NCBI GenBank assembly: GCA_021441665.1
Contig: JAGYYN010022628.1
Location: forward strand, 1-25,480
Source of the DNA: Euplotes cf. woodruffi 2 WChen-2021
Lineage: Eukaryota; Ciliophora; Spirotrichea; Euplotida; Euplotidae
Direction of reading: 5' to 3'
Length of the DNA stretch: 25,480 bases
Numbering within the stretch: the stretch's first letter is position 1; every line of letters starts with the position of its first letter. Positions 10,602 to 21,343 of the stretch are shown in pieces. The notes below the pieces were generated by a model. That model did no database searches, was not told the origin of the DNA, and saw nothing but the letters and a program-made list of their open reading frames with translations. The position numbers and the translations under genes were made by a program.

Positions 10602-11888
10602 ATGAGCGTTGAGGAACAACTACAGAAAGCATATGATGCAGTAGACGAAGAAAAAAGCTTAGGCGGCGCAATTAAAACTTATGAGCAGATTATCGCCCAC
10701 TCAGACAATAGTGAAGAAGTTGTAAAGATCAAAGAAAAAGCTATTTACTCTTTAGCTAATATATTTTCAGAAAAGAAATTGGCTGACGAACTTATAACTT
10801 TACTTGAAAACATTCTTCCGATCTTAAAAGAAATACCTCAGAAGTCTAAAACTGCAAAGATTGTGAGAACGATCTTTGACTTTACTGCAAGAATCCCAGG
10901 AAGCGAAGATAAGCTTACCGAGCTTTGCTTAAAAATTGTCGATTGGTGCGAAGAGAATAAGAGGACCTTCTTGAGACACAGAATCCAAACAAAACTTGCA
11001 GAGTTATATTTCAAAAAATTCAGATATACAGAGTCGCTTGAACTCCTCGGAACTCTCCTGCATGAAATGAAGAAATTAGATGATAAAAATATGCTTGTCG
11101 AAATTCAGCTGATCGAGAGTCAAGTATACCACGCATTACATAATATTCCAAAATCAAAGGCTGCGTTGACTTCAGTAAAGACGGCAAGTACTTCAATCTA
11201 TATCGTGCCGCTGCTTCAAGCTCAGATAGATATTCAAAGTGGAATTATATCAGCAGAAGAAAGGGATTTTAATACAGCATACTCATACTTTTACGAAAGC
11301 TTTGAAGGATTTAATTCTCTTGACGAACGTGACCTTGCCAGCAAAGCACTGAAGTACATGCTTTTATCAAAAATAATGAATAAGCTCAGCAGCGACGCTT
11401 TAAATCTTCTCAACTCTCAAGTCACCTTGAAGTACCAAGGAAGAGACCTCGAGTGAATGAGAGAGATTGCTAAGGCAGTGAAGGAACAAAACTTACTTGC
11501 TTTTGAGAAGGCAAAAGAGACTTATGCAGACAACATTTCGTCTGATGCAAACATCCTCCAGGTTCACATCAACAACCTGTATGATTCTTTGTTAGAAGAC
11601 AACCTGAGAAAAATCATCGAGCCGTACAGTGAAGTCCAGATTGAGTTCATTGCTAAGCAAATCGGGCTTCCACTGTCAGCAGTCCAGCAAAAACTAAGCG
11701 AAATGATCCTCGATGCAAAGATCGATGGAACCCTCGACCAAGGAAAAGGATGCCTGACGATGTTTGAAGAGGCAGAAGACTGCGCGAAGTTCGAGCATAC
11801 TATTGATATTTTTGGAAAGCTATCCAACGTCATTGATGCATTTTATGACAAGACCAAACAACTAAAGAAACTTTCACAGTCGTTGTAG
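10602..11888 (+). CDS. RPN6: 26S proteasome lid subunit Rpn6/PSMD11
   Basis: A single uninterrupted exon of 428 aa, the usual Rpn6 length. The N-terminal three quarters are helical TPR-like repeats (for example AELYFKKFRYTESLELLG), and the C-terminus carries the PCI winged-helix region (LRKIIEPYSEVQIEFIAKQI, then GLPLSAVQQKLSEMI). Rpn6 clamps the proteasome lid to the 20S core and base. One in-frame UGA at 11454-11456 gives GRDLE-Cys-MREIAKA; reading it as stop would cut the protein before the PCI domain. Translation starts at ATG 10602 and ends at TAG. TTCAAT follows 9 nt after the stop. The upstream gene is divergent and the downstream phosphofructokinase is convergent. Confidence 0.95.
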
Positions 11889-11893
11889 TTAAG

Positions 11894-11903
11894 CATTCAA
11901 TAA
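11894..11903 (-). other. TTCAAT/ATTGAA element after RPN6
   Basis: The hexamer at 11897-11902 starts 9 nt after the TAG. The flanks match the E-Cbs consensus only in part (one C where D is expected). It is listed as one of the set of seven. Confidence 0.4.
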
Positions 11904-12010
11904 TTAAATGCGATAAGCAGCTTTACATTCGTACTAATCATTCTGTATACTTTTAAATAGTAAAAATACTTTTATTTATGATATATAATAAAACTAGTAG
12001 ATGATTTTCG

Positions 12011-12020
12011 TATTGAAAAC
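12011..12020 (+). other. E-Cbs-like element after the phosphofructokinase gene
   Basis: TATTGAAAAC matches HATTGAAaHH fully. On the sense strand of the minus-strand gene it reads TTCAAT, 31 nt past the stop codon. Together with 11894-11903 it brackets the 159-nt spacer between two convergent genes. Confidence 0.45.
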
Positions 12021-12047
12021 AGATTGGTTTCATCGGAGTCTATAAAC

Positions 12048-15000
12048 TTATATCGTATCCTTGATTCCTTTCATGCTTGCAATTGCAGCAGTCAAGATAC
12101 CAATATCGTCTGCAAATGTGCATCTTCTTTGGATTAAGTTACACAAATCCTTGATCATGCTCACTTGTGCGGAATACTTAAGGTTTCCATGGAAAACAGT
12201 ATCGTTAACTCTGTGACTGTTTTCTCCGAAGAGTTGCATTGGTCCTGGGTTCATGTATCTATCGTTGATTTCCCATCTTTTTGAGGACACTTTGACTTTT
12301 TGGTAAGTACCTCCTTCAAGATCAACCTCTTCAGATCTAATCATCACTTGGTCTTTGCCGTACACGCTGGACTTGTTCTTCTTTTTCATTAAAGAAATCA
12401 GAGGAACTCCTCCGACCTTCCAGTCAGTTGGGTCTGATGCAAGTCCTCTGGCTGTAACACAAAGGCCAGTCACACCATTTTGGATCAAAACTCCAGCTGT
12501 GAATCCGTAAGTCGAAGCAAGCGATGCGTCGAAGAGGGAAGGAGTTGATCCTCTTCCTTGGTATCCGAAGAAATGAGTAACTGGAGAGAATGGAACTTTG
12601 CCCTTTCCTTCCTTCTTTCTTCTCTTGAGTTCTTCATCAACTAAGAAGCTTAGTAATTTTTCTGTTTGGATTGAGTAAATATCAAATCTTCCAATCATTT
12701 TTCTCGAAATGCTCAGCTGCTTCTTGATGAAGTCAGGGAGCGTTTGGTAAACAGCAAGACTCCATGGTGACAGGATTCCTGATGATGTCGCATCTGGCTG
12801 AGACAGCTTGTGTTCGAGATCCTCAATTTCTTCATAAGTCTTGCAATCGGTAAATGCGTTGTTTAGTTCTTGAATAAGAAGATGATAGTGGGATAAGTGA
12901 GATAATAGTCCATCTGGCACGATAATAGTTCCGAAAGCTTTTCCTTCCTCATATCTTGCAGTAATTAAATCTCAGATTCTGTTAACAAGCGCAGGTAGTG
13001 TCTCAGAGTCTTTAGCACATTGTTCTGAAATGACAACCATATTTGGTCCAGTCTGAAGGGCGCTTTCGACGGCTAAGTGAGATGGATCTCCACCCATGAG
13101 TCTCATGAAGTACCAGTATTTCACTGCTGATGCAGCATCGGTCATCATGTTTCCGATAAGTTGTGAATACAGCTTCGATGCAGAATCAAATCCAACAGTT
13201 GCCTCAACGAACCCATGGTTAATGTTTCCATAAATAGTAGCAGGAATTGCAATAACTCTTGTGCTAATTTTTTCTTTAAGGAAGTAGTCAGTCAAATGAG
13301 CAGCATCTGTCATTGTGTGCGTTGCACCAACTAAAATAAGTCCATCGAGAGACAACTTCTTGCAGGTTGCTTTTGCTGAACTATGTTGCTTGTCGGTTTT
13401 AATTTGATCTGCTGATCTTCCAAGAAAATCGCATCCTCCTTGATTTCTGAATAGCTTATAGTTGTCTTCAGTGATGTTTACATAGTCGCAGTCAAAGAGA
13501 CCATGAGTTCCGTTAATAAATCCAATAAGTTGGACGAATCCGTGGTTCTCTGCAAATCTGAGCAATCCATCGACAATATTGTTCATTCCTGGCGATTGTC
13601 TTCCTCACATGACAACTCCAATTTTCAGTTGTTTGAGGTTTTTCTTCGCAAACCATTTATTCAGAGTTTTAACACCTGCCTCATCATCGAATTCGTGGGT
13701 TATTTTCTCAAGCTTTTTGTCGATAATTTCTACGAAATGAGTGGCAAACGGGTCGTTCCAGAGAACAGAATACTGTTCATGTAAAGTTTCTTCGACATCA
13801 ATATTGAGGGCTTTTGCTTTTCTAATTGCAGCACATGCGTAGTTTCCTTCTTGAAGTGTAGTTGGGATTGGTACTGTAATTCTTCGAAGATCTCTTGATG
13901 CCTTTGAAAGATTACATTCCCCAATAGCGAAGTATTGATGTGCTTTCTCTCTAGCTTTGTCAATCTCTATTCTTTCTTGAGTCTCCCTTTCAATCGTATC
14001 CAAGTCTGGTAGTCTTACTATAAATGGAATATCAATTGATGAGGGATCGTGCAGTTGAATTGGTCCAGGAGACACGTAGCAATCATATAATGCCCATCTG
14101 TCTTTGAACTGTTCATAAGCTTTAAACATTGGTCCGTCAAGTTCGACCACGTATTTGGTAATAACAGGGACGTTCTTTCCTTTTCTTCTTTCAATACCCA
14201 TCATAGTTGGAAGTGGGCATCCTGCAGCGATCCATTTCTCAGGATCTTGCTCGTGAACGCTTTTATTGATAGCCATGTATCCAGACAGGCCAAGCTGAAT
14301 CAAGGCGGCAGCTGTTCTACCAATCGAATAGCAGTATTGTGAATCAAAGTTACTTGGCAAGGCACATCTTCCTTCGTATCCAAAATAGTGCGATTGAGGG
14401 GAGAAGGATCCTTTGTACTCACCTCTTGAAGTTCTTTCTTCAAGCTCTTGTTGGCACAGCAAAATCATCAGGATTTCAGTCTCAATCTTTGCAACTTGAA
14501 CGTTACCATGTGGATCTCTGTCGAGCAACAGTTGGTCTGAGATAGCTTTTGGTAGGAATTCAAATAACGTCTTTGATTTTTCAGTTAGCTTCGAAAGAAC
14601 GTATTTTCTTGGATCTTCGATATCGTTGTTTTCACCGAAGATTTCGTTGATTTCTGATATCAAAGGCTTGACTTCGGGGAAAAATTCTATGATTCCTTCT
14701 GGGATGAGGATGACTCCGTAGTCTTTACCCATTTCACTTCTCTTACAAATGATATCCACAATCTCGTTGGTTACATCTTTTAAAGTTCTGTTTCTTTCAG
14801 AGATCTCCTCTCCGACTAAGACAGCGTCACATCTGGTTTGCAAGTAGCATTCGAGGGCGATGTGAGAGGCTGATCTTCCCATAAGTCTGATAAAGTGATA
14901 GTACTTTTTAGTTGATCTCGTATCCACTAAGATATTTCCTATTTGTTCTGAATATGTCTTAGTGGCAGTATCAAATCCAAATGAAACTTCGCAGTATTCG

Positions 15001-15653
15001 TTCTTCAGGTCACCGTCGATTGTTTTAGGGCAGCCAATAACCTTACACTTGCTATCGTGACTCTTGAAGTATTCAGCAAGAAGGCAGGCATTAGTATTTG
15101 AGTCATCTCCACCGATAACGACAAGTCCGTCCAAGTCAAGATTTGTGCAGTACTTCAAAGATTTTTCAAATTGTTCTGGCTTTTCAATCTTGTCTCTTCC
15201 AGACCTGATCATGTCGAATCCTCCCATGTTTCTGTAGTCGTTCATGAACTGGTCGTCGATTTCAACGAAGTTTCCTGTAAAAATACCAAGTGGGCCTTGA
15301 AGGAATCCATAAAGAGTAGAGTCAGGGTGAATGGATTTGATCATGTCGTACAATCCAGAAATAACGTTGTGTCCTCCTGGCGCTTGTCCTCCACTAAGCA
15401 CACATCCGACCTTGAGTGGTGTCTGTTTCTTCAAGCTTGCTCCTTCGTGATAGTCGACTGAGAACTCTACATAAGGCATGCCTGTTCCTCCAAGTAAGGT
15501 GGGAAATAGTTCTTGAAGTCCTTCTTTAACTCCGAAGTCGGACTTAGTGACTTTGATTCTTCTTTCGACGTTGAGGGTTGGCGGGTACTTCGGCACAAAC
15601 TCCTGTCTTGTGATCTGGAATGAACTAAAGGCTCTCTTTTCTCTATCCTCCAT
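12048..15653 (-). CDS. Fused double PFP-type phosphofructokinase
   Basis: A single 1201-aa frame read through two UGA codons (13605-13607 and 12972-12974). Each half is a complete PFP-length unit of about 600 aa, like the plant beta and alpha PFP subunits and the fused apicomplexan enzymes. The first half keeps GGQAPGG (88-94), GGDD (181-184, typical of pyrophosphate use), PKTIDGD (209-215) and MGR (258-260), so it should be catalytic: fructose-6-phosphate to fructose-1,6-bisphosphate in glycolysis. The second half has CGRQSPG (683-689) but GATH for GGDD, PATIYGN for PKTIDGD and MGG for MGR, so it is probably regulatory. The first UGA fits Cys in the CGRQ loop and the second aligns with Val of the first half, which argues against Trp. 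No introns. ATG 15653 is the first Met; the stop is TAA. Confidence 0.93.
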
Positions 15654-15896
15654 GCTTTAAAGATATTTACTTTATAAGTAAGATTCATTCAACTTCATCA
15701 AATAATTCTTTGAGTTTAGTGCTATTCTTAATTTTTAGGTAAGCTGGCCTTTTTAGTTTATTTAAATGAAAACTTATTTAACATAAATTGGCATTACTAA
15801 TAGTTGAGAGTACAAATATTATCGGTCTGGAATTATTATCTCAAAGTTATAAGATTTAAGCATTGAGGAATGATGGTGAATAAAGTTTAACTAAAA
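15654..15896. promoter_or_regulatory. Divergent intergenic region, phosphofructokinase/glutaredoxin
   Basis: These 243 AT-rich bases lie between two divergent start codons and must hold both promoters if both genes are transcribed as predicted. No recognisable element was seen. Confidence 0.4.
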
Positions 15897-16259
15897 ATGT
15901 TAATGAGGAGATTCTTTTGCACAACAGTCAAACAGCAAAACCAATATGTCGAAGTGATTAAGAAACAAATTACACAATACCCAGTGTTAGTATATGCTAA
16001 ATCTTATTGCAAGCACTCAAAAATGGCAAAAGAGCTTCTTGGAAAAATGCAGGTTGATTATCAGAAGTATGACCTCGATCAAATCGAAGGTGGAGCAGAT
16101 ATGCAAGCAGCTTTATTAGAAATTACAGGACAAAAAACTGTTCCTAACATCTTTATCAATCATAAGCACATTGGAGGAAATTCAGATCTTCAAAGAGCGA
16201 ATACTGATGGACTTCTAACGAAAATGTTCGATGATGCTAAAGTTAAATACGTACTTTAA
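15897..16259 (+). CDS. Glutaredoxin with CKHS active site
   Basis: A 120-aa single-exon glutaredoxin. The active-site motif is Cys38-Lys-His-Ser41, a CxxS site of monothiol type, followed by TVPNIFIN (cis-Pro loop, 81-88) and HIGG (glutathione-binding Gly pair near 93-94). The N-terminus (MLMRRFF, basic and hydrophobic, acidic-free) could be a mitochondrial presequence; this is a weak inference. The family reduces glutathione mixed disulfides or, in monothiol forms, handles Fe-S clusters. The CKHS sequence is not the CGFS of classical Fe-S glutaredoxins, so the exact role is open. It has a paralogue 341 nt downstream in the same orientation. No UGA codons; the stop is TAA. No TTCAAT follows closely. 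Confidence 0.92.
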   Translation: MLMRRFFCTTVKQQNQYVEVIKKQITQYPVLVYAKSYCKHSKMAKELLGKMQVDYQKYDLDQIEGGADMQAALLEITGQKTVPNIFINHKHIGGNSDLQRANTDGLLTKMFDDAKVKYVL

Positions 16260-16600
16260 TCATCAAGTTAATTCCAATGTGACTCCTAAACGAAAAAAGG
16301 TGACTAAAATTGCGTTCATATTTAAATATTTGTCTCAAATATCAATTAAATATATCAAATCTTTTTAAAACTTTACCTCCATCAGCACCTATTCACCTCA
16401 ATCTTTTCCAAATTCTCTTATTTTCTCTCAATTCAAATTCCTAAACGATTAAAAATTTGTAAAATACAGCATTTAACTTTTCAGAACCCCACAGATATCT
16501 AAAAATAGCTATAAAATAAAAGAATAAATGCAAACATTAAAAATACTGCTGTATTTGTGACATGGTGATTGTAAATATATATAATTTAGCTCGATCACTA
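16260..16600 (+). other. Spacer between the two glutaredoxin genes
   Basis: These 341 AT-rich bases show no coding frame. The stretch includes a pyrimidine-rich segment at about 16375-16445. Confidence 0.45.
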
Positions 16601-16960
16601 ATGGGGTCTAGAACATCGATTTCCACGAACACAGGCGCACATCTTGAGACGATTCGAAAGCAAATAGCCGCTCACAAAGTGCTAATATACACAAAGTCCA
16701 CTTGTCCTTACTGATACTCGGCCAAGGATATTCTTGACAACGGTAATGTTGAGTATACAGAGTATGAACTCGACCGGATTGCAGGTGGGAAAAGCATCCA
16801 GAAAGCACTTTACGAAGTCACTGGCCAAAGGACTGTTCCTAACATATTTATCAACCACAGACATATCGGAGGGTGCGATCAGCTTACTCAACTATACAAA
16901 ACTAGACAGCTAAAGAAGATCTTGGATGATGCCAGCATTAGCAACTCGTTCATTTATTAA
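16601..16960 (+). CDS. Dithiol glutaredoxin, CPYC site completed by UGA
   Basis: A 119-aa single-exon glutaredoxin. The active site is Cys35-Pro-Tyr-UGA38; with UGA as Cys this is the canonical CPYC of dithiol glutaredoxins. TVPNIFIN and HIGGCDQ follow, as in the upstream paralogue, and the pair share most of the core (EYELDRIAGG against KYDLDQIEGG). The enzyme should reduce protein disulfides and glutathione mixed disulfides using both cysteines. This UGA (16712-16714) is the clearest code evidence in the window. There is no obvious targeting peptide. The stop is TAA; the nearest TTCAAT is 61 nt downstream. Confidence 0.94.
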
Positions 16961-17118
16961 TCAATACGGTGAGGAGTGAAAGAGGCTGACTAACACTGAA
17001 ATCAAGCTTGATTAAGCATATTCAATTTAGCATATTTCAACAACCATGAATGTTCGTCAATCTGACTCTATCGATGCTTTAAATATTAAAAAATTGTAGT
17101 TAAATCTTAATAAAAAGT

Positions 17119-18989
17119 ATGGACTGGTTTGACTGAGTGTGAGAAGCTGACGGATGTACTCAAAATTCAATTGATGCAGTCTGTAAAGATCATCATACAG
17201 TATTTCACATATTTTTTAGCGCAATTTATATGCGTGCTGTGCTGTAGTTATTTATGAAGCAGTTGCCTAGGCAGTCATGAAAAATGAGTTACAAAGCAGC
17301 TGAGCTATTCTCCCTCTGCAATACAGTTTTTAGTAAAAGAATCAGAGGCAATCATCGAAGAAGGAAGATACATTAGCAATATGGTATCTCACGAATACGA
17401 TAAAAGAATTTTGAACTTAAGTATGGACGATTATCAGAGTGCTCTTGCTAATATTAGAGAAAGAATTGTACTAAATGGCACTCAAAAACACTTTGAAATC
17501 GTTAGCAATATCGGCACTGAGCTGTATCAGTTACAAAAGAACGTTAGTAAGTGAATGCAGTCAGATGAAACATTTTTATTACTGCTTAAGCTGAAAGCGA
17601 CTGAAAGGATGTCTCATATTTCACCGTCGGCTGTGAAGGTTGATCACAGAGACAAGAAAATACTCGAGGCAGTTGAAGAACCTCGTCAAGTTATCAGCTC
17701 TGAAAATGCAGATGAGCACATTCATCATGCTTTAAATGATGATAATCCCAGTGAAGATATTCAAGAAGCCAAGACTAATACTGAGGAAGAAATTGAAGTC
17801 ACAAGGACAACTATTACTATTGAAGAACTCAAAAGACTAGCCGAAGAGATACGTGGTGTCATGAGTAAAGGCAAGACCATAATTGGTAAGGAAATCCTCG
17901 ACCTTGACTTCTCTCACTCATGGACCACGAAGTTTGTGAGAAGAATCGCTGAAAATCATTTACTTCCTGATTCTATCGTAAGAATAAACGCGTATTCTTT
18001 GGACGACGACAATCAACAGCTGCAAAATATGCTTGAGTTTAGTGTGAAGCATGACGTCAAGGGTCTTGCATTAAATCTTGACGCAACTGAGACAGTATCT
18101 GAGTTCAAAATAGAAATCGGTAGCTACTTAAACAGCATAATTTCAGTTCTTCCGTTCATTACAGAAAATAAAGGGGATTTATTAATTGAAATAAAGATGG
18201 GGAGGAGATTTGGGGTGTGGGGTTTTGAGTGGTACTTGGTCGGTACCACGGAAAGATCACTGTCGCTACTGGCACACATGACGCTAACCAAGCTTGGGGC
18301 GAACTCCATGCCAGATTCGGAGAGGATTACTACTCAACGCTAGAGAGTCTTCAGGAGAAGACTAAAGAAACAGAAAGCCGTCTCTGGCTCGAGATTTCTC
18401 TTAGAGATTTCCCGAACCAGAGACAGATTTTTCAATTCCGGTTTGGAATTTTTGAATACCCTGGTTGGGTTGTAAAGATTATCTTGTCGATCTTATTCTT
18501 CTACCTCTCATTCAGCTGGAGCTTTTTCTGCTGGTGCTTCTTCGGCTGACTCAGGTTCGACCCCGGCAAAGGGGAAACCATTAAGTCTTTATTTAATAAT
18601 AATTATAATTTTATTTCAAATTTTTTGTTTCCTTTATCGAGCTTCGCAGTTTCAACATCACAGGAGTAGATTTAGAAGACATCATAAAAAGTTGCAAGCA
18701 CCTTAAAAATGAAATTTCATTTGCTGGAAGTGATATAATCGTATCGCACGAGCCGGACTTCGGAGCAGGCGAGTTTCATGTTGAAAGCCTCAACTTGGAC
18801 GAATGCACTATAAGTTCACTTCATGGAGATCAGCTTGCAGCTAAAAATTTAGTAAACGCAATATCTAAATCTGGGCTTTGTGAAAGCCTGAAAACAGTAA
18901 ACAGATGGAAGTGAAATTTATCAGAGGAGACATTAAAAGAGCTTTTTAACAGCAAAAAGATCAGCAACATCTGGATTGAAAGTGACTAA
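17119..18989 (+). CDS. B-box-like zinc finger / coiled-coil protein
   Basis: Proposed exons are 17119-17182, 17220-18214, 18256-18463, 18516-18584 and 18664-18989, about 553 aa. The N-terminus is Cys-rich: FDCVCEADGC before the first intron, then QFICVLCCSYLCSSCLGSHEKC, resembling a B-box (CxxC...C..C...H). UGA codons supply cysteines at 17134, 17140, 17255 and 17285, and another at 17552. A long charged helical part follows (residues about 55-350), as in TRIM-like ciliate proteins. An exon with Ala/Ser/Gly (AGAFSAGASSADSGS) and a C-terminal segment with leucine-rich-repeat flavour (VESLNLDECTISSL) complete it. The middle exon boundaries are inferred from frame continuity, with donors GTGTGG, GTTGGG and GTCTTT that are weaker than elsewhere. 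The function is unknown beyond likely zinc-dependent interaction. The stop is TAA, with TTCAAT at +22. Confidence 0.6.
18380..18450 (+). repeat. Nested hairpin cluster inside the B-box gene
   Basis: A 12-nt arm at 18380-18391 pairs with 18413-18424 with one G-U-like mismatch, enclosing the inner inverted repeat TCTCTTAGAGA (18397-18407). A second hairpin, AATTCC/GGAATT with a 5-nt loop, follows at 18434-18450. The region falls in the third exon of my model. Confidence 0.5.
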
Positions 18990-19007
18990 CTGCGGTAGAC
19001 AATAAAT

Positions 19008-19017
19008 AGATTCAATA
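19008..19017 (-). other. E-Cbs-like element after the B-box gene
   Basis: TTCAAT at 19011-19016 starts 22 nt after the TAA. The flanks fit the reverse complement of the E-Cbs consensus, with only the weakly conserved position differing. Confidence 0.4.
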
Positions 19018-19214
19018 TCAAAAATACTAAAATAAGGTGTGAACTTTTAAAATATTTTTTTGTAGAAAATTTATTTTTATATGCAAACTGGGAGATTTAC
19101 TGTAAATAATATTTATAGTTGCAGTGATATTAAAATTTAACAGACTGCTTAACTGATTTACTTTATTTTATCCGTGTGCTAAAACTAGAAATAGAATTGT
19201 AAAATAAAAATAAA

Positions 19215-21286
19215 ATGAACAAAAATGCAATTGCCAGCATGCGCAGGGTCTCCAAAGTCGCAAAGATGATTGTAAGATCCAATAGAACCAAAAAGACGAA
19301 TAAGGAAGAATCTTCATCGATAATCAAGCTAAAAGGTACTTAGGGTTTGCAGTATTCATCATGAGTTTTCAAAAATATACCGAAATATGATTTCATCATT
19401 CTCCTTAAAGTTAGGAATTAGAATATTAGATTTGCTATGTCTATCAAGATTGATAATTTTCTCTCTCAAAATGTATATTTTAAATACAAACTAACATTTC
19501 GATATCATAATTTCATGGATAGAAAATGAATTAGCTCGATTTTAACTGCAACTATTAATGGGTAATATTATTTTAGAAATACGTCCGGCAGTAAATCATA
19601 AAACGGGTCAGATTATGAAAGATAGACTTAAATACAATCTCGCTGAACTGTTCGAAGACCCTCCAGTTTCTGGAGCACCAATGGTAGGTTAATATAATAA
19701 TTAAACTAAACTCTATTCTATCGATTTCCTATCAAAACTCAGATGCGAAGAACAACTGGAAGTGAATTCAAACAGAGATATTTTCTCCTGTCAGCAAACT
19801 CACAAGGCTAATGAAAAAGCTGAAGAGCATGGAGCCTGAAAGAGACATTAAAAATGGGTTTGTCTGTGTAAGCCACGTTCTTTTGAACCAACGGATATAG
19901 TCGTTTAATATAAAAGAGTACAATTTGAAATATAACAAGTCAAAGAGGAAAGCCGGCCCTTCTGCAGTCAAAAAGGTCATAATTTTTAGCTTATTTTCAA
20001 TAAATTTAAGCATTTTATACCCAGGCTAATCTCACTTTCGCTGATGTAGAATGCAGTTTTGCAGAATTCAAAGAAAGCTGTGGTTTTTCAAGATACGAAG
20101 AGAGGCTCAGAGTTCAATCAATTTAAAAATTTAGTGCAAGGTAGACTTGGAAAAGCAGAAATAGCAGAGGAGCATACAGGAGTAAGATTAAACTGCTATC
20201 AAAATAGCGAGCGACAAAACTGATTAAATCATTCAGCTTTTTGAACAACCAGTTTCAAGAGGAAATGGACAAGTCAGTCTTTTGTTCTTTTAAATCATTC
20301 AATTTAAAGTTTACTTTCGGTTATAGAGAATCCATGATATCCAACATCAGTAAAGACGTAAACAGTAGGATGAATGGGGGCAAGCAGGAGTACAGCAAGA
20401 GCAATAAGTCAGTTACTTTTGAAAGTCCAGACGTCAGCAGGAAATCGATTAATTTAGAACACCCAGTCAAGTGACAGAACAAACGTTCGTTTTCAAGACG
20501 ACAGACTTCTTTTCCAAAACACAATATTAAATATTCGAGAAATAATAAAAACAACAAATAGTATTGATAGCAATAATCAAAATTCTCAGCGGTAGCAATC
20601 GATTTGTAATTTATAGTAATGAAAGTGACACTGGATCACCATCAAAGAGAATATATGATTTATTCGTGAATGATCCTTATCTGATTAGCTTAAGGCTAAG
20701 GCAGAATTTAAAGAACAGAAGGACTCCAAATCCAACTCCAAATGTTAGACTTCGAAAACATGTTGCAAATGATTCCAATCCAAAACATGACTACAGTATT
20801 TTAATAGTCTTTCGTTATCTAACACTGCAAAGCGAAAATGATCCACAGTAATCCACCAGAAAGATTAATTGACGAAAGGTAAGACTTCTGTCATTAAATT
20901 CATAAATTGCCTTTAGAATTAAATCGAAGTCTTGAATGAAAATGAAGCAATTCTCAGAAAATTTAATGAACACGATAAAGAACAAAAACCAGCAGCTGGT
21001 TAGCGATTTACTCAGTCACACTTTTGAGCGAGTAAAATACACTCAAATATTTGACAGTCCGTCTCCGCAAGCAATCGAGACCAAATCAATTAATTTATCT
21101 CGAGTGAAGCCCATTCAAACCGCAATTGAAACAAGCGACGGTAATTGCGAATTTCACTATAAATCTTTCCTCTGCTTGAACTGGTATTTAGCATCAAAAA
21201 TATTGCTTTCAAGAAGAAAGGAACAAATCGCGAAGAAGTCAAAGCTGAAGAATATTTACAAAATGATTAACACTTTCGAGCTATAA
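19215..21286 (+). CDS. Ten-exon protein of unknown function
   Basis: I do not recognise this gene. Exons: 19215-19335, 19577-19683, 19751-19867, 19901-19975, 20050-20181, 20253-20470, 20505-20591, 20617-20795, 20833-20878, 20917-21286, giving 483 aa with frame preserved at all nine joins. Introns are 241, 67, 33, 74, 71, 34, 25, 37 and 38 nt, with GTACTT, GTAGGT, GTAAGC, GTCATA, GTAAGA, GTGACA, GTAGCA, GTATTT and GTAAGA donors. One UGA (20933-20935) is read as Cys. The protein is basic at the N-terminus, rich in Ser, Lys and Asn, and has no membrane segment or zinc motif that I can see. The first intron is several times longer than the rest. Apparent shift sites at AAA-TAG (20559) and CGG-TAG (20593) disappear once the 34-nt and 25-nt introns are removed. 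TTCAAT begins 11 nt after the stop. Confidence 0.62.
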
Positions 21287-21293
21287 CGAGCCT

Positions 21294-21303
21294 TGCTTCA
21301 ATG
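21294..21303 (-). other. E-Cbs-like element between the ten-exon gene and RRS1
   Basis: TTCAAT at 21297-21302 is 11 nt after one stop codon and 42 nt before the RRS1 ATG. It sits inside the shortest spacer of the window (57 nt). It matches the E-Cbs reverse complement except at the weakly conserved position. Confidence 0.4.
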
Positions 21304-21343
21304 TCTTCAAATATATTGATTTAATAATAAAAACGCTATCAAA

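Noticed and set aside
12048-13607. Three separate phosphofructokinase pseudogene fragments split by stops
   Set aside because: The stops are UGA, read as Cys here, and the frame and motifs continue across both.
18551-18575. tRNA T-arm-like GGTTCGACCCC
   Set aside because: The flanking bases do not form the five-base-pair T stem, and no acceptor stem or anticodon arm is found upstream.
20556-20595. AAA-TAG and CGG-TAG as two shifts in the ten-exon gene
   Set aside because: Introns 20471-20504 and 20592-20616 explain both frame changes.
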